Of a stretch of DNA of 64,000 bases, positions 16,317 through 25,469 are shown one piece after another (positions within the stretch are counted from its first letter, which is position 1; every line of letters starts with the position of its first letter). A program made the position numbers and the translations under genes. The notes beneath the pieces were generated by a model. That model ran no database searches. It was not told the DNA's origin and saw only the letters and a program-made list of their open reading frames with translations. Origin of the DNA: Myxococcales bacterium (GTDB taxonomy: Bacteria; Myxococcota_A; Polyangia; Polyangiales; Polyangiaceae); assembly GCA_016712525.1 (NCBI GenBank), contig JADJQX010000007.1, forward strand, positions 2,852,001 to 2,916,000, in the 5' to 3' direction.

Positions 16317-17474
16317 CTACGGGAGATTTATCCCGAGGATGAAGAACACGAACGCGCCCGCGACGAGGTGCGAGAGCGTGACCCCGAGCACGTGCGGACG
16401 CTTCGCGAACATGATGCCCCACACGACGCCGGGCACGAACATGGCCGCCGCGAAGAAGAACGACATGTGCAGGTGGTTCACCGAGAAGAGCAGCGCGGCC
16501 ACCAAGATGGCCCTCGCGTGGGCGTACTTGCCGCGCAAGAAGAGCCAGAGGCCGCTCTGGAGCGCGCCCCTCACGATGATCTCTTGGGCGACGCACGACA
16601 CGGCGTAAATCGCGAGCAGGCGCACGACGTGAGGCTCTTGGAGGCGCACGAGCACGTCGGTGCGCTCGAAGAGAGGGTACCCCTTCCACGGCGCGTGGAG
16701 CGCGAGCGCGATGGCCTTGGCGCCCGTCGCGATGGCGAGGAGGAGCGGCGTCACCACGAAGAACAAACCGAGGGAGCCGAAGAGGTTCGAAAGGCCGAGG
16801 CCGAAGGACGAGAGGGGCTTGCCCGTGCGGCGGATGAACCGCACGCCGCCGTAGGCAAAGAGCGCGATGAGCGGGAGAGACAGGTACGAGCTCGACCCGG
16901 GAAGGTTCGGTTTCACGTCGGGCAGGGCGGCGAGCAGCACGGCGTACCCGGCGAGCAGGACGAGCGCGTCCACCACGAAGAGCCCGAGCGCGGCGCGCTC
17001 CTTCGCCTCGGCGAGATCGGCCTTGGACATGGCGCGGAGGCGCGCGGCCATGACCTTCACCATCGACGCGACGAGCTCGTCGTGGACGCGAGAGAAGGCG
17101 CGCGCCTCGGGAGTGTCGCCTCGCACGAGATCGCCCCCGGGGCAGAGCCTCGTGTACGGCACCACCCAGACGCGGCAGGGGCCCTCGGCCGTGACCGTGG
17201 CCGTCGTCGGGAGCCCGTCGAAGATCGACATCTCGCCGAGCACCTCACCTTCGCCCACGTGGGCGACCTCGTGAGGGTCGTCGTCGTCCTCGTGTTTGCG
17301 TGATACACGCATCTTCCCCTCGGCGAGCACGAAGAGCTCCGCGGTGGGCGTGCCCTCCGAGAGCAGCACTTCGCCGTCGGTCAGGTCGCGCAGCGTGAGC
17401 ACGTGCCCGAGCCGCTCGCGCGACGCCGACGTCATGCCACGAAAGAGCGGGATCTCCTCGAAAAGAATCGGCAT
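16317..17474 (-). CDS. Cyclic-nucleotide-binding-like domain fused to CPBP intramembrane protease
   Basis: 385 aa. Residues 1-120 form a CRP-type cNMP domain: FRGMTSASRERL, then GEGEVLGEMSIFDGLPTTATV. The Arg that normally contacts the cyclic phosphate (GE-x2-L...R-[ST]-A) is replaced by Thr. From about 165 there are six to eight hydrophobic helices ending in a CPBP (CAAX-type) protease domain: QEIIVRG, FSVNH and HLVAG match motifs EExxxR, FxxxH and HxxxN/B. The first Glu of EExxxR is Gln here. Known: CPBP proteins are glutamate/histidine intramembrane proteases or scaffolds. Inferred: a membrane protease controlled by a cytosolic sensor domain, possibly with altered catalysis. It is 15 bases downstream of the GMC oxidoreductase gene on the same strand, so probably cotranscribed. 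Confidence 0.78.
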   Translation of the reverse strand: MPILFEEIPLFRGMTSASRERLGHVLTLRDLTDGEVLLSEGTPTAELFVLAEGKMRVSRKHEDDDDPHEVAHVGEGEVLGEMSIFDGLPTTATVTAEGPCRVWVVPYTRLCPGGDLVRGDTPEARAFSRVHDELVASMVKVMAARLRAMSKADLAEAKERAALGLFVVDALVLLAGYAVLLAALPDVKPNLPGSSSYLSLPLIALFAYGGVRFIRRTGKPLSSFGLGLSNLFGSLGLFFVVTPLLLAIATGAKAIALALHAPWKGYPLFERTDVLVRLQEPHVVRLLAIYAVSCVAQEIIVRGALQSGLWLFLRGKYAHARAILVAALLFSVNHLHMSFFFAAAMFVPGVVWGIMFAKRPHVLGVTLSHLVAGAFVFFILGINLP

Positions 17475-17489
17475 TTCGCCAAGCGTTCT

Positions 17490-19196
17490 CTACTCGGCCG
17501 CGTCGTGCTCTTGCAGGCTCGGCGAGCCGAGAAGCTTCGCGCGCTCCTCGACGGCCGCGATGCGCTTCGCGGTCCACGCAGGGTCGATGCCCGGGCGGAG
17601 CTCGCAGCCCTCTTTCACCGGCACCTGGCTCATCGCGTGCTCGGAGATGGCCGTGATCGTGAGGCTCGGGTTCACGCCGAGGTTCGCCGGGATCATGGAG
17701 CCGTCGCAGACGAAGAGGCCGGGGTGCCCGAAGACCTCGTTCTTCTCGTCGATCACGGCCACGTCGGGCGAGGGGCCGATGGGCGCGCCGCCGAGGATGT
17801 GCGCCGTCGTGGGCACGTCGAAGAGCACCTCGGGGATGGACGAGTACGCGATGCCGCCCTTGAGGCTCCCCGCGAACACACGCGCGACCTCGTTGCCGAG
17901 GGGGATGTACGTCGGGTTCGGGGCGCCCGTACCGCGGTCGGTGTCGAACGCGCGGCGAAAGAGGCGCGTCCATTTTCGTTTCATGGTGAGCGAGATCGAG
18001 TTGTCGAGCGTCTGCATGACGAGGAGGAAAATGCCGCGCTTCGCCTTGCCGAACGGCCAGAGCGATCGAAGGAACGTGAGGGGCTGGGTGAGCACGTTCT
18101 TCAGGTACTTCAGCGGACGAGGCAGGCCGGGGCCGCCGTCGGTGAGGAGCGTGGCGAGGGGCGCGAGGGCGTCGGAGCCTTCGCTGTAGCGCACGACCTC
18201 GACGTGGGTGTGCTCGTCGGGGTGGAACGACGTGGTGATGGCGATGCCCTTCGAGTACGACACCGAGCGATCCTCGGTGGTGACGCCCAAGATCGCCTCG
18301 CTGTTCGTGCGAACGGCCTGGCCGAGCCGCTCCGACACGTTCGGGAGCGAGCCGCGCTCCTTGCATTCCATGAGGAGCTTCACCGTGCCGAGCACGCCCG
18401 CCGAGAGCACCACGTTCTTCGCGCGGGTGACCTTGCGCTTCTTCGCGAACCACGCGCCGCTCTCCTCGTGGGTGACGGCGTAGCCACCGCCCGGGAGCGC
18501 GCGCACGTCGACCACGGTGCGCATCGGCTCGACGACGGCGCCGAGCTTCTCTGCAAAGTACAGGTAGTTTTTGTCGAGGGTGTTCTTCGCCCCGTGGCGG
18601 CACCCGACCATGCACCCGCCGCAGAGCGTGCAGGGCGTACGCGCGGGGCCCGCGCCGTCGAAGTACGGATCTTTGGGCTTCGTGTCGCCGTCGCCGAAGT
18701 AGACGGCCACGGGCGTGCGCACGTACGTGGCCTCGCGGTTCATCTTCTTGGCGATGCTCTTGAGGAGCACGTCGGGCTCCCCCTCGAAGGTGTTCTGGGT
18801 GACACCCAGCATGTACTGCGCCATGCGGTAGTGCGGGAGGAGCGCGGCCTTCCAGTCTTTCATGCCGGCCCACTGGGGAGCCTCGAAGAAGGCGTCGGGC
18901 GGGATGTAGAGCGTGTTCGCGTACACGAGCGAGCCACCGCCGACCCCCGCGCCCGAGAGCACGAACACGTCGCTCAAGAAGGACAGGCGCAAGATACCGA
19001 AGCACTTCGCCGCCGGAATCCACAACGATTTCTGGAGGTTCCAGTTCGTCTTGGGGAAGTCTTTCGGGGCGAAGCGGGCGCCGCGCTCGAGCACGTGCAC
19101 CGAGTAGCCCTTTTCGGCGAGGCGGAGCGCCGACACGCTCCCACCGAACCCGGACCCCACGACGAGGAAGTCGACGTCGAAGCTCTCTGCCATCAC
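17490..19196 (-). CDS. GMC-family FAD oxidoreductase (cholesterol-oxidase-like) with 4Cys motif
   Basis: 568 aa. The N-terminal FAD-binding motif VDFLVVGSGFGGSVSALRL (residues 8-26, GxGxxG) is followed by the GMC signature region SGAGVGGGSLVYANTL (81-96). The C-terminal part has NLGVNPSLTITAISEHAM, the conserved substrate-site region with the catalytic His/Asn neighbourhood. The layout resembles bacterial cholesterol oxidase-type GMC enzymes, which oxidise sterols or other alcohols. Cysteines C189, C192, C195 and C199 form CX2CX2CX3C, a ferredoxin-type iron-sulfur pattern unusual for the superfamily. No export signal is obvious. It diverges from the TerB-Coq4 fusion gene by 127 bp and is followed by the CPBP fusion gene. 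Substrate unknown. Confidence 0.85.
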   Translation of the reverse strand: MMAESFDVDFLVVGSGFGGSVSALRLAEKGYSVHVLERGARFAPKDFPKTNWNLQKSLWIPAAKCFGILRLSFLSDVFVLSGAGVGGGSLVYANTLYIPPDAFFEAPQWAGMKDWKAALLPHYRMAQYMLGVTQNTFEGEPDVLLKSIAKKMNREATYVRTPVAVYFGDGDTKPKDPYFDGAGPARTPCTLCGGCMVGCRHGAKNTLDKNYLYFAEKLGAVVEPMRTVVDVRALPGGGYAVTHEESGAWFAKKRKVTRAKNVVLSAGVLGTVKLLMECKERGSLPNVSERLGQAVRTNSEAILGVTTEDRSVSYSKGIAITTSFHPDEHTHVEVVRYSEGSDALAPLATLLTDGGPGLPRPLKYLKNVLTQPLTFLRSLWPFGKAKRGIFLLVMQTLDNSISLTMKRKWTRLFRRAFDTDRGTGAPNPTYIPLGNEVARVFAGSLKGGIAYSSIPEVLFDVPTTAHILGGAPIGPSPDVAVIDEKNEVFGHPGLFVCDGSMIPANLGVNPSLTITAISEHAMSQVPVKEGCELRPGIDPAWTAKRIAAVEERAKLLGSPSLQEHDAAE

Positions 19197-19323
19197 CCCG
19201 AAGCATAGTCCAAAAGCGCGCCGGCACCGCGTGGTCGACCGAGCTCGGCCGCGCGAAGAGCGAGCTCGGCCGCTCCGCCGATGCCGAGCTACCGCGCAGT
19301 CCCGTTCGCGGTACGCTCACGCG

Positions 19324-20265
19324 ATGGAGCTGCCCTTCGCGATCTCGAACGAGGAGGCATACGCGAGCCTCAGCGCGATGGCCACGTGTGCGCGCGCCGA
19401 CGGTGAGCTCTCGGCGATCGAAGAGGACACGCTGCGGGTCGCGGCGAAGGTGCTCGGCGTGAGCGGCGATCCCGACCGCCTCGAGGACATCCCGGTCGAC
19501 GAGCTCGCGCGTGTGTTCCCCGAGCCCGCGCGCCGCGAGCGCGTGGTGCAGGCGATGATCCTCATGGCGCTCATGGACGGAGACGTCACGCAGGCCGAGG
19601 TCGCGCTCGCGCGGAGGTACGCGTCGGAGCTCGGGGTGGACGAGCCTCGTGTCGCGAACCTGGGGCACGTGGCCGAGGGGCGCCTCCGCACGTTGTGGCT
19701 CGATCTCGCGCGGCGCTCGTTCGCGCGGCCCATCTTCGAGCGCACGCTCCGGGAGAAGGGCCCCATGGGGGTCTGGAAGATCGTCGGCCCGATGGTGGGG
19801 CTCGCGCAAGATCCCACGCTCGCGCGGAAGTACATCGCGCTCGGCGAGCTGCCCGAGGGCACGTTCGGTCGCGCCTATTTTCGCTTCATCGTCGAGAACG
19901 AGCTCGGCTTCCCGGGCGAGGGCATCGTCGCCGAGGAGGGCGTGTGGCACGACCTCGCGCACGTGCTCGCGGGCTACGACACGACGCCGCACGGCGAGGT
20001 GAGCGTCGTGTCGTTCATCGCCGGCACGGCGCGCGAAGATCCTTTTTTTTGGCTCTTCTCGATCGCGCTCCAGTTTCACCTCGCGATCCGCGTCTCGCCG
20101 TACTCCGAGGGCGCGACGGGGCACTTTCTCCCCGAGGTCGTGGCCCCGGCGCTGCTTCGTGGGCTCCGCGTGACGAAGGATCTCTCGCGCGCGTGGGACC
20201 CGTTCCCCCACTTTGCGCGCCCGCTGAGCGACGTCCAGGCCGAGCTCGGCGTTCCGCCTCCTTGA
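19324..20265 (+). CDS. TerB-like domain fused to Coq4-like domain
   Basis: 313 aa from the ATG at 19324; the upstream extension of the frame is Arg-rich and unlike either domain. Residues 5-105 resemble TerB-type helical domains (MATCARADGELSAIEEDTLR; MALMDGDVTQAEVALARRYA). Residues 160-260 resemble ubiquinone-biosynthesis protein Coq4, including WHDLAHVLAGYDTTPHGE. In this stretch H209-D210-x2-H213-x11-E225 matches exactly the HDxxHx11E metal motif of Coq4. Coq4 acts in quinone synthesis in mitochondria and some bacteria. The fusion suggests a quinone- or prenyl-lipid-related enzyme with a stress/metal-associated module; that role is inference. It is divergent from the GMC oxidoreductase gene. 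Confidence 0.78.
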   Translation: MELPFAISNEEAYASLSAMATCARADGELSAIEEDTLRVAAKVLGVSGDPDRLEDIPVDELARVFPEPARRERVVQAMILMALMDGDVTQAEVALARRYASELGVDEPRVANLGHVAEGRLRTLWLDLARRSFARPIFERTLREKGPMGVWKIVGPMVGLAQDPTLARKYIALGELPEGTFGRAYFRFIVENELGFPGEGIVAEEGVWHDLAHVLAGYDTTPHGEVSVVSFIAGTAREDPFFWLFSIALQFHLAIRVSPYSEGATGHFLPEVVAPALLRGLRVTKDLSRAWDPFPHFARPLSDVQAELGVPPP

Positions 20266-20331
20266 GACGAAATGGCGCGAGGGCCACCGCGGAAGGATCC
20301 GACGGCGGCCCTCGGGCTCAGTCGCGCTTCG

Positions 20332-21501
20332 TCACTTCTTGGGCGCGGGCTTCGCGGGAGCGGCGGGCTTCGCGGGAGCGGCGGGCTTCGCGGGAGCGGC
20401 GGGCTTCGCGGGGGCGGCGGGCTTCGCGGGAGCCGGGGGCTTCAGCTGCATGCGCATCTCGAGGTCGTTGCCGTACGTGACGGCCTTCGCGACCTTGTGG
20501 TCCTTCGTCAGCTCGTAGACGGTGACCTCGTGGATGGTGACGGCCTTCTTCGTGGGCTTGTCTCCGAAGAGGGTGCCGGTGTTGGTGCCGGCGTAGGTGC
20601 CCTCTTCGACGACGACGTTGCCGTGGCCCCACGCGTGCGTCGTGGCCATCTTTGCGTCGGGGAAGCCGGTCGAGAGCGCCTTGAAGTACTTGAGGACCGC
20701 GGGCTTGCCCTTCGACGGCTCGGGCATGGTCACGTCGTCCCAGGTGATGTCGTCGGTGAAGAACGCGCCGTAGGCCTTCTCGTCCTTCGACTCGAGCGAC
20801 CGGTTCAGCTTCTCGACGGCGGCGACGTTCGCCTCTTCGTCTTCTTTGGTGCCCGCGGCGACCACGTCGGCCTTGGCGGGGAGCGCCGGGACGCCGCGGT
20901 TCTTCTCTTTCGAGGCGCCGACCTGCGGACCGATGACGGACGGGTTCCAGTAGACGTGGCTCTCCTTGATGGCGCCGTCCTCGGTGTACCAGTCGACGCT
21001 GATGCCGACCCAACCGACGGGCTTCTCGGTGGCCTTGATGCCCATGAACTCGCCTGTGTGCGTCGCGTTCATGACCCACTCGGTGACGACGACGTCGCCC
21101 TTCGTGACGACACGCGAGGCGCCCATCTTGAGCTTGCCGAACGTGGCGAAGAACTCGGTCATCGACTTCTCGATCGCCGCGCGACCCGTCGTGTCGGGGG
21201 CGCCGGCCATCTTCATGACGGCGTTCTCCGCGTAGAGCGCGGCGACCTTCTTCGCGTCGGCTGCAGCGAAGCCCTCGGCCATCGTCTGGCCCGAGGCGGC
21301 CTGGAGCTCGGCGAGCGTCTTCTTGGGCGCGGGCGGGGGCGGCGGGGGCTCCGGCGGCGGGGGCGGCGGGGGCGGCGCCGACACGGGCGGGGGCGGCGGC
21401 GGCTGAGGCGGCGGCAGATCCTCCCCGCAACCGACGGTACCGAGAACGAACGTGGCCGCGAGCAACGCGGCGATGGACGAGACACGAGCATTCACACGCA
21501 T
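20332..21501 (-). CDS. Lipoprotein with two SnoaL/NTF2-like domains and AKP-repeat tail
   Basis: 389 aa. The ATG at 21501 is chosen because GGAGGG lies nine bases upstream; an ATG at 21522 is inside that site region. The lipobox is TVGC (Cys25), followed by a long polyproline stretch (about 30-65). Two tandem alpha+beta cone domains follow, about 66-210 and 225-355. Each has an NTF2/SnoaL look: a start near AAADAKKVAALYAENAVMKM or LNRSLESKDEKAYGAFFTDD, then RAAIEKSMTEFF or KPAVLKYFKALSTGFPDAK. The C-terminus is a five-fold APAKPA repeat. Such domains bind small hydrophobic ligands or act as cyclases/isomerases; here it is an envelope lipoprotein of unknown ligand. It sits downstream of murA on the same strand. 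Confidence 0.78.
   Translation of the reverse strand: MRVNARVSSIAALLAATFVLGTVGCGEDLPPPQPPPPPPVSAPPPPPPPPEPPPPPPAPKKTLAELQAASGQTMAEGFAAADAKKVAALYAENAVMKMAGAPDTTGRAAIEKSMTEFFATFGKLKMGASRVVTKGDVVVTEWVMNATHTGEFMGIKATEKPVGWVGISVDWYTEDGAIKESHVYWNPSVIGPQVGASKEKNRGVPALPAKADVVAAGTKEDEEANVAAVEKLNRSLESKDEKAYGAFFTDDITWDDVTMPEPSKGKPAVLKYFKALSTGFPDAKMATTHAWGHGNVVVEEGTYAGTNTGTLFGDKPTKKAVTIHEVTVYELTKDHKVAKAVTYGNDLEMRMQLKPPAPAKPAAPAKPAAPAKPAAPAKPAAPAKPAPKK
20345..20434. repeat. 18-bp tandem repeat, five copies, coding
   Basis: Unit GCGGGCTTCGCGGGAGCG occurs five times head to tail with one or two substitutions. It encodes the Ala-Pro-Ala-Lys-Pro-Ala tail of the lipoprotein on the minus strand. Unit length is a multiple of three, so copy number can vary without breaking the frame. 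Confidence 0.9.
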
Positions 21502-21656
21502 GGTCGATAACCCTCCGAGCATGCCCCGGACCCACGTGGCCGGAAGGCATGCCGAGGGTTTTCCGATTGGCGGCAGAGGTCAAGCGCGAAAGGCACCTAC
21601 ATGAGCGCACATCTTGCACCGGAGCCTGACGGGGTGGCGGCCTCGGCCGCGGAGAC

Positions 21657-22940
<1,284 letters not shown>

Positions 22941-23134
22941 CCTTCGCTTTTGGCACACCTTGCCGAAAAAAAGAACGCGTCTCGGCAGGCGCGCCGAAAC
23001 CGAGCCACGTGCCGCGCGTAGTCCCGTGACGAGGCCCGCCGTCCCCGAGTCACTCCTCCTCTGCGATATCGCGCGGCGGGCCTCGGCCTTTTCCTCGGAG
23101 GGGCGCGCGGCGATCCGGTAGTCTTCGAGGTCCC

Positions 23135-23527
23135 GTGCTCGCCCTCGTACGCGCCGCCACCGTCCTCCTTTATCCCCGCACCGAAGATCTGCCGGGCGCC
23201 GAAGACTGCGATCTCGACGCCTTCCTCACCCGCTACCGCGACGAGACCACGCCGCTCGTGTGGGTGGGTGTCGTCCTCGGCGCGATCGTGTTCCATCTCA
23301 CGCCGATCCTCACGGTGAAGGTGCCGCTGCCCGCGTTCTGGCTCCCCCCGAAGCTCGCCGATCGCCACGCCGACGCGATCGCCACGACCGACTCGTACCT
23401 GCTCCGCCAGGCCGTGTTCCTCGTGAAGCTCGTGGCCGGGCTCGCGTGGGCCTCGCACCCCGAGGTCCGAAAGCGGTTCGCGCTCGCCCCGCTCGAGGCC
23501 GACCCCGACACCTGGAGGACCGAATGA
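23135..23527 (+). CDS. Small membrane protein paired with GMC oxidoreductase
   Basis: 130 aa from a GTG at 23135. It has two likely hydrophobic segments, LVWVGVVLGAIVFHLTPILTV (about 41-61) and AVFLVKLVAGLAWA (about 93-106), with a Pro-rich stretch between. The ATG of the GMC gene overlaps its stop (ATGA), so the two are almost certainly cotranslated. It may anchor the enzyme to the membrane or pass electrons, but no cofactor-binding residues are evident. No family name is recognised. Confidence 0.7.
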   Translation: MLALVRAATVLLYPRTEDLPGAEDCDLDAFLTRYRDETTPLVWVGVVLGAIVFHLTPILTVKVPLPAFWLPPKLADRHADAIATTDSYLLRQAVFLVKLVAGLAWASHPEVRKRFALAPLEADPDTWRTE

Positions 23528-25056
23528 CGCACGCCGGAGAGCCGCAACCGCGGGGGCGGCACGTCTCGTATCGCAGCAAGGACGACCTCGACCTCGACGC
23601 CGAGGTCGACTTCGTGGTCGTGGGCTCGGGCGCCGGCGGGGCCACGGCCGCGGTCACGCTTGCGAGGGGCGGAGCGAGCGTCGCCCTGGTCGAGGCCGGC
23701 GCGTGGCGCGATCCCGAGCACTACCCGCACTCGGTCTACGGCAGCATGCGCGACCTCATGGACGACTGGGGCGCGCAGGTCACCATGGGCCGCGCCCTCT
23801 GGCCCATCGTGCAGGCCCGCACCATGGGCGGCACCACCGTGATCAACAGCGCGATCTGCGTGCGCACGCCCGAGGACATCTTCGACAAGTGGTCGAAAGA
23901 ACACGGGATTTCCGGCCTCAAACGCGCCGTCTGGGCCGCCCAAGACAGGGTCGAGCGCGAGCTCTCGGTCGAAGAGGTGCCCGAGGCCTCGCTCGGTCAG
24001 TCGAACCTCTACGCCATTCGCGGCGCGCAGAAGCTCGGCTTCCGCGAGTCGCACGTGATGCGCAGGTACACGAAGGGTTGTGCGGGCAGCGGCCAGTGCC
24101 TCCAGGGCTGCCGCGAGCGGCGGAAGCAGAGCACCAACGTCACCTACGTCCCTGAGGCCCTCGCGCTCGGCGCGCTCGTCGTGTCGTCGGCGCGCGTCGA
24201 CAGGGTCACGCTCGAGGGCCGCAGAGCCACCGGCGTCGTGGGGCGGTTCGTGCACCCGCGCACCCGCGCCGAGGGCACCCGCGTGCGCATTCGGGCGAAA
24301 AAGGGCGTCGTCATGGCCGCGTCGGCCACGTGGTCGCCCGTGTTGCTCATGCGCTCGGGCATCAAGAGCAAGGCCCTCGGTCAGTTCTTCCGCGCGCACC
24401 CGGGCACCGGCGTCTTCGGCGTCTACGACGATCCGGTCGACATGAACACGGGCGCCACGCAGGGCTGGGCGAGCACCGGCTTCCGCAACGATCCCGGGCT
24501 CAAGCTCGAGACGCTCTCGATCCCGTTCGAGCTCGTCGCGAGCCGCCTCTCGGGCGGAGGGACCGAGCTCATGAAGCGGCTCACCGAGTACCGCCACGTG
24601 GCGATGTGGTGCCACGCCGTGCGTGCCGAGTCGGCCGGCACCGTGAAAGACAGCTTCTTCGGGAAACCCGAGGTCCGCTACACGCTCGACCAGGCCGACA
24701 TGGAGCGCTTCCGAAAGGGCATGCACCTCGTCGCGAAGCAGCACGTCGCGGCGGGCGCCAAGGCCATTTTGCCTGGAATTTCCGGGGTCCCGTACAAGCT
24801 CGAGCCGAACCAGGTCGACCGCCTGCTCGAAGCACCGCTCGATCCGCGCGCCTACATCGCCATCTTGAGCCACCTCTTCGGCGGGTGTGTCATGGGCAGC
24901 GATCCGAGGACGAGCGTGGTCGACGGGCTCGGCCGCGTCCACGGCTACGAGGGCCTCGTCGTGGCCGACGCGTCGGTCATCCCCACGAACCTCGGCGTGA
25001 ACCCCCAGCACACGATCATGGGCCTCGCGGCCACGTTCGCCGCGGCGATGCTTTGA
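23524..25056 (+). CDS. GMC-family FAD oxidoreductase
   Basis: 510 aa from the ATG at 23524, which overlaps the upstream stop. The FAD motif VDFVVVGSGAGGATAAVTLA (residues 28-47) and a GMC signature region RTMGGTTVINSAICVRTP (99-116) are present. The C-terminus HLFGGCVMGSDP...GLVVADASVIPTNLGVNPQHTIMGLA holds the conserved His and Asn-containing region of the catalytic domain. It has a partial cysteine cluster (C186, C192, C196) at the position of the CX2CX2CX3C motif of the other GMC enzyme in this window. This suggests common ancestry, with one cysteine lost or spacing changed. It acts on an unidentified alcohol, sterol or sugar; the membrane-protein partner upstream suggests membrane association. 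Confidence 0.85.
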   Translation: MTHAGEPQPRGRHVSYRSKDDLDLDAEVDFVVVGSGAGGATAAVTLARGGASVALVEAGAWRDPEHYPHSVYGSMRDLMDDWGAQVTMGRALWPIVQARTMGGTTVINSAICVRTPEDIFDKWSKEHGISGLKRAVWAAQDRVERELSVEEVPEASLGQSNLYAIRGAQKLGFRESHVMRRYTKGCAGSGQCLQGCRERRKQSTNVTYVPEALALGALVVSSARVDRVTLEGRRATGVVGRFVHPRTRAEGTRVRIRAKKGVVMAASATWSPVLLMRSGIKSKALGQFFRAHPGTGVFGVYDDPVDMNTGATQGWASTGFRNDPGLKLETLSIPFELVASRLSGGGTELMKRLTEYRHVAMWCHAVRAESAGTVKDSFFGKPEVRYTLDQADMERFRKGMHLVAKQHVAAGAKAILPGISGVPYKLEPNQVDRLLEAPLDPRAYIAILSHLFGGCVMGSDPRTSVVDGLGRVHGYEGLVVADASVIPTNLGVNPQHTIMGLAATFAAAML

Positions 25057-25469
25057 CCGAGCGGCTCCGCGTGGTCGTCGACACGAACGTGCTCGTGTCG
25101 GCGCTGTGGAGCCCCGGGTCCGTGCCCGCGCGCGCGCTCCTGCACCTCCTCGCGCACACGACGCTCGTGGTCGACGAACGCATCGTCGCCGAGTACCGAA
25201 AGACCCTCGAAAAACCGAAGCTCCGGCGCATCTCGGTCGAGGCACGCGAGGCGCTGCTCACGAGGCTCGAGGCCGAAGCGCTCCACCTCGGCGCGACCGC
25301 GGTCTACCCCGGCGCGCTCACGGATCCCGACGATCGCGCCTTCGTCGAGGTGGCCCTCGCCGGGCGATGCACGATGCTGGTCACCGGCAACCTACGCGAC
25401 TTCCCGAGCACGCTCGGCTTCGAGGTGGTGCCCCCGGCCCACGTGCTCGGCGCGTTCGAGGCTCACTGA
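25053..25469 (+). CDS. PIN-domain ribonuclease, putative toxin (COG1569-type)
   Basis: 138 aa from a TTG at 25053 overlapping the GMC stop; a GTG at 25071 is the alternative and would begin at VVDTN. It opens with VVVDTNVLVSALWSPGSVPARALL, the first acidic motif of PIN domains of the 'putative toxin component' family. Further acidic residues follow at E (AEYRKTLE), D (TDPDDRAF) and D (GNLRDFP), completing the metal-binding site. PIN proteins cleave RNA and are often toxins of type II systems. No antitoxin gene lies on either side, so it may be an orphan or have a housekeeping role. Its last seven bases overlap the 3' end of the convergent Thg1-like gene. Confidence 0.78.
   Translation: MTERLRVVVDTNVLVSALWSPGSVPARALLHLLAHTTLVVDERIVAEYRKTLEKPKLRRISVEAREALLTRLEAEALHLGATAVYPGALTDPDDRAFVEVALAGRCTMLVTGNLRDFPSTLGFEVVPPAHVLGAFEAH

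Noticed and set aside
17403..19208. A 601-aa open frame on the plus strand
   Set aside because: Shadow of the GMC oxidoreductase gene. The real gene is supported by FAD and GMC motifs on the other strand.
20345..20434. Possible CRISPR array
   Set aside because: The 18-bp units are head to tail without spacers and encode a protein tail; no cas genes are present.
25053..25469. Complete toxin-antitoxin system around the PIN gene
   Set aside because: No small antitoxin-like gene lies upstream (GMC stop overlaps) or downstream (convergent Thg1-like gene).
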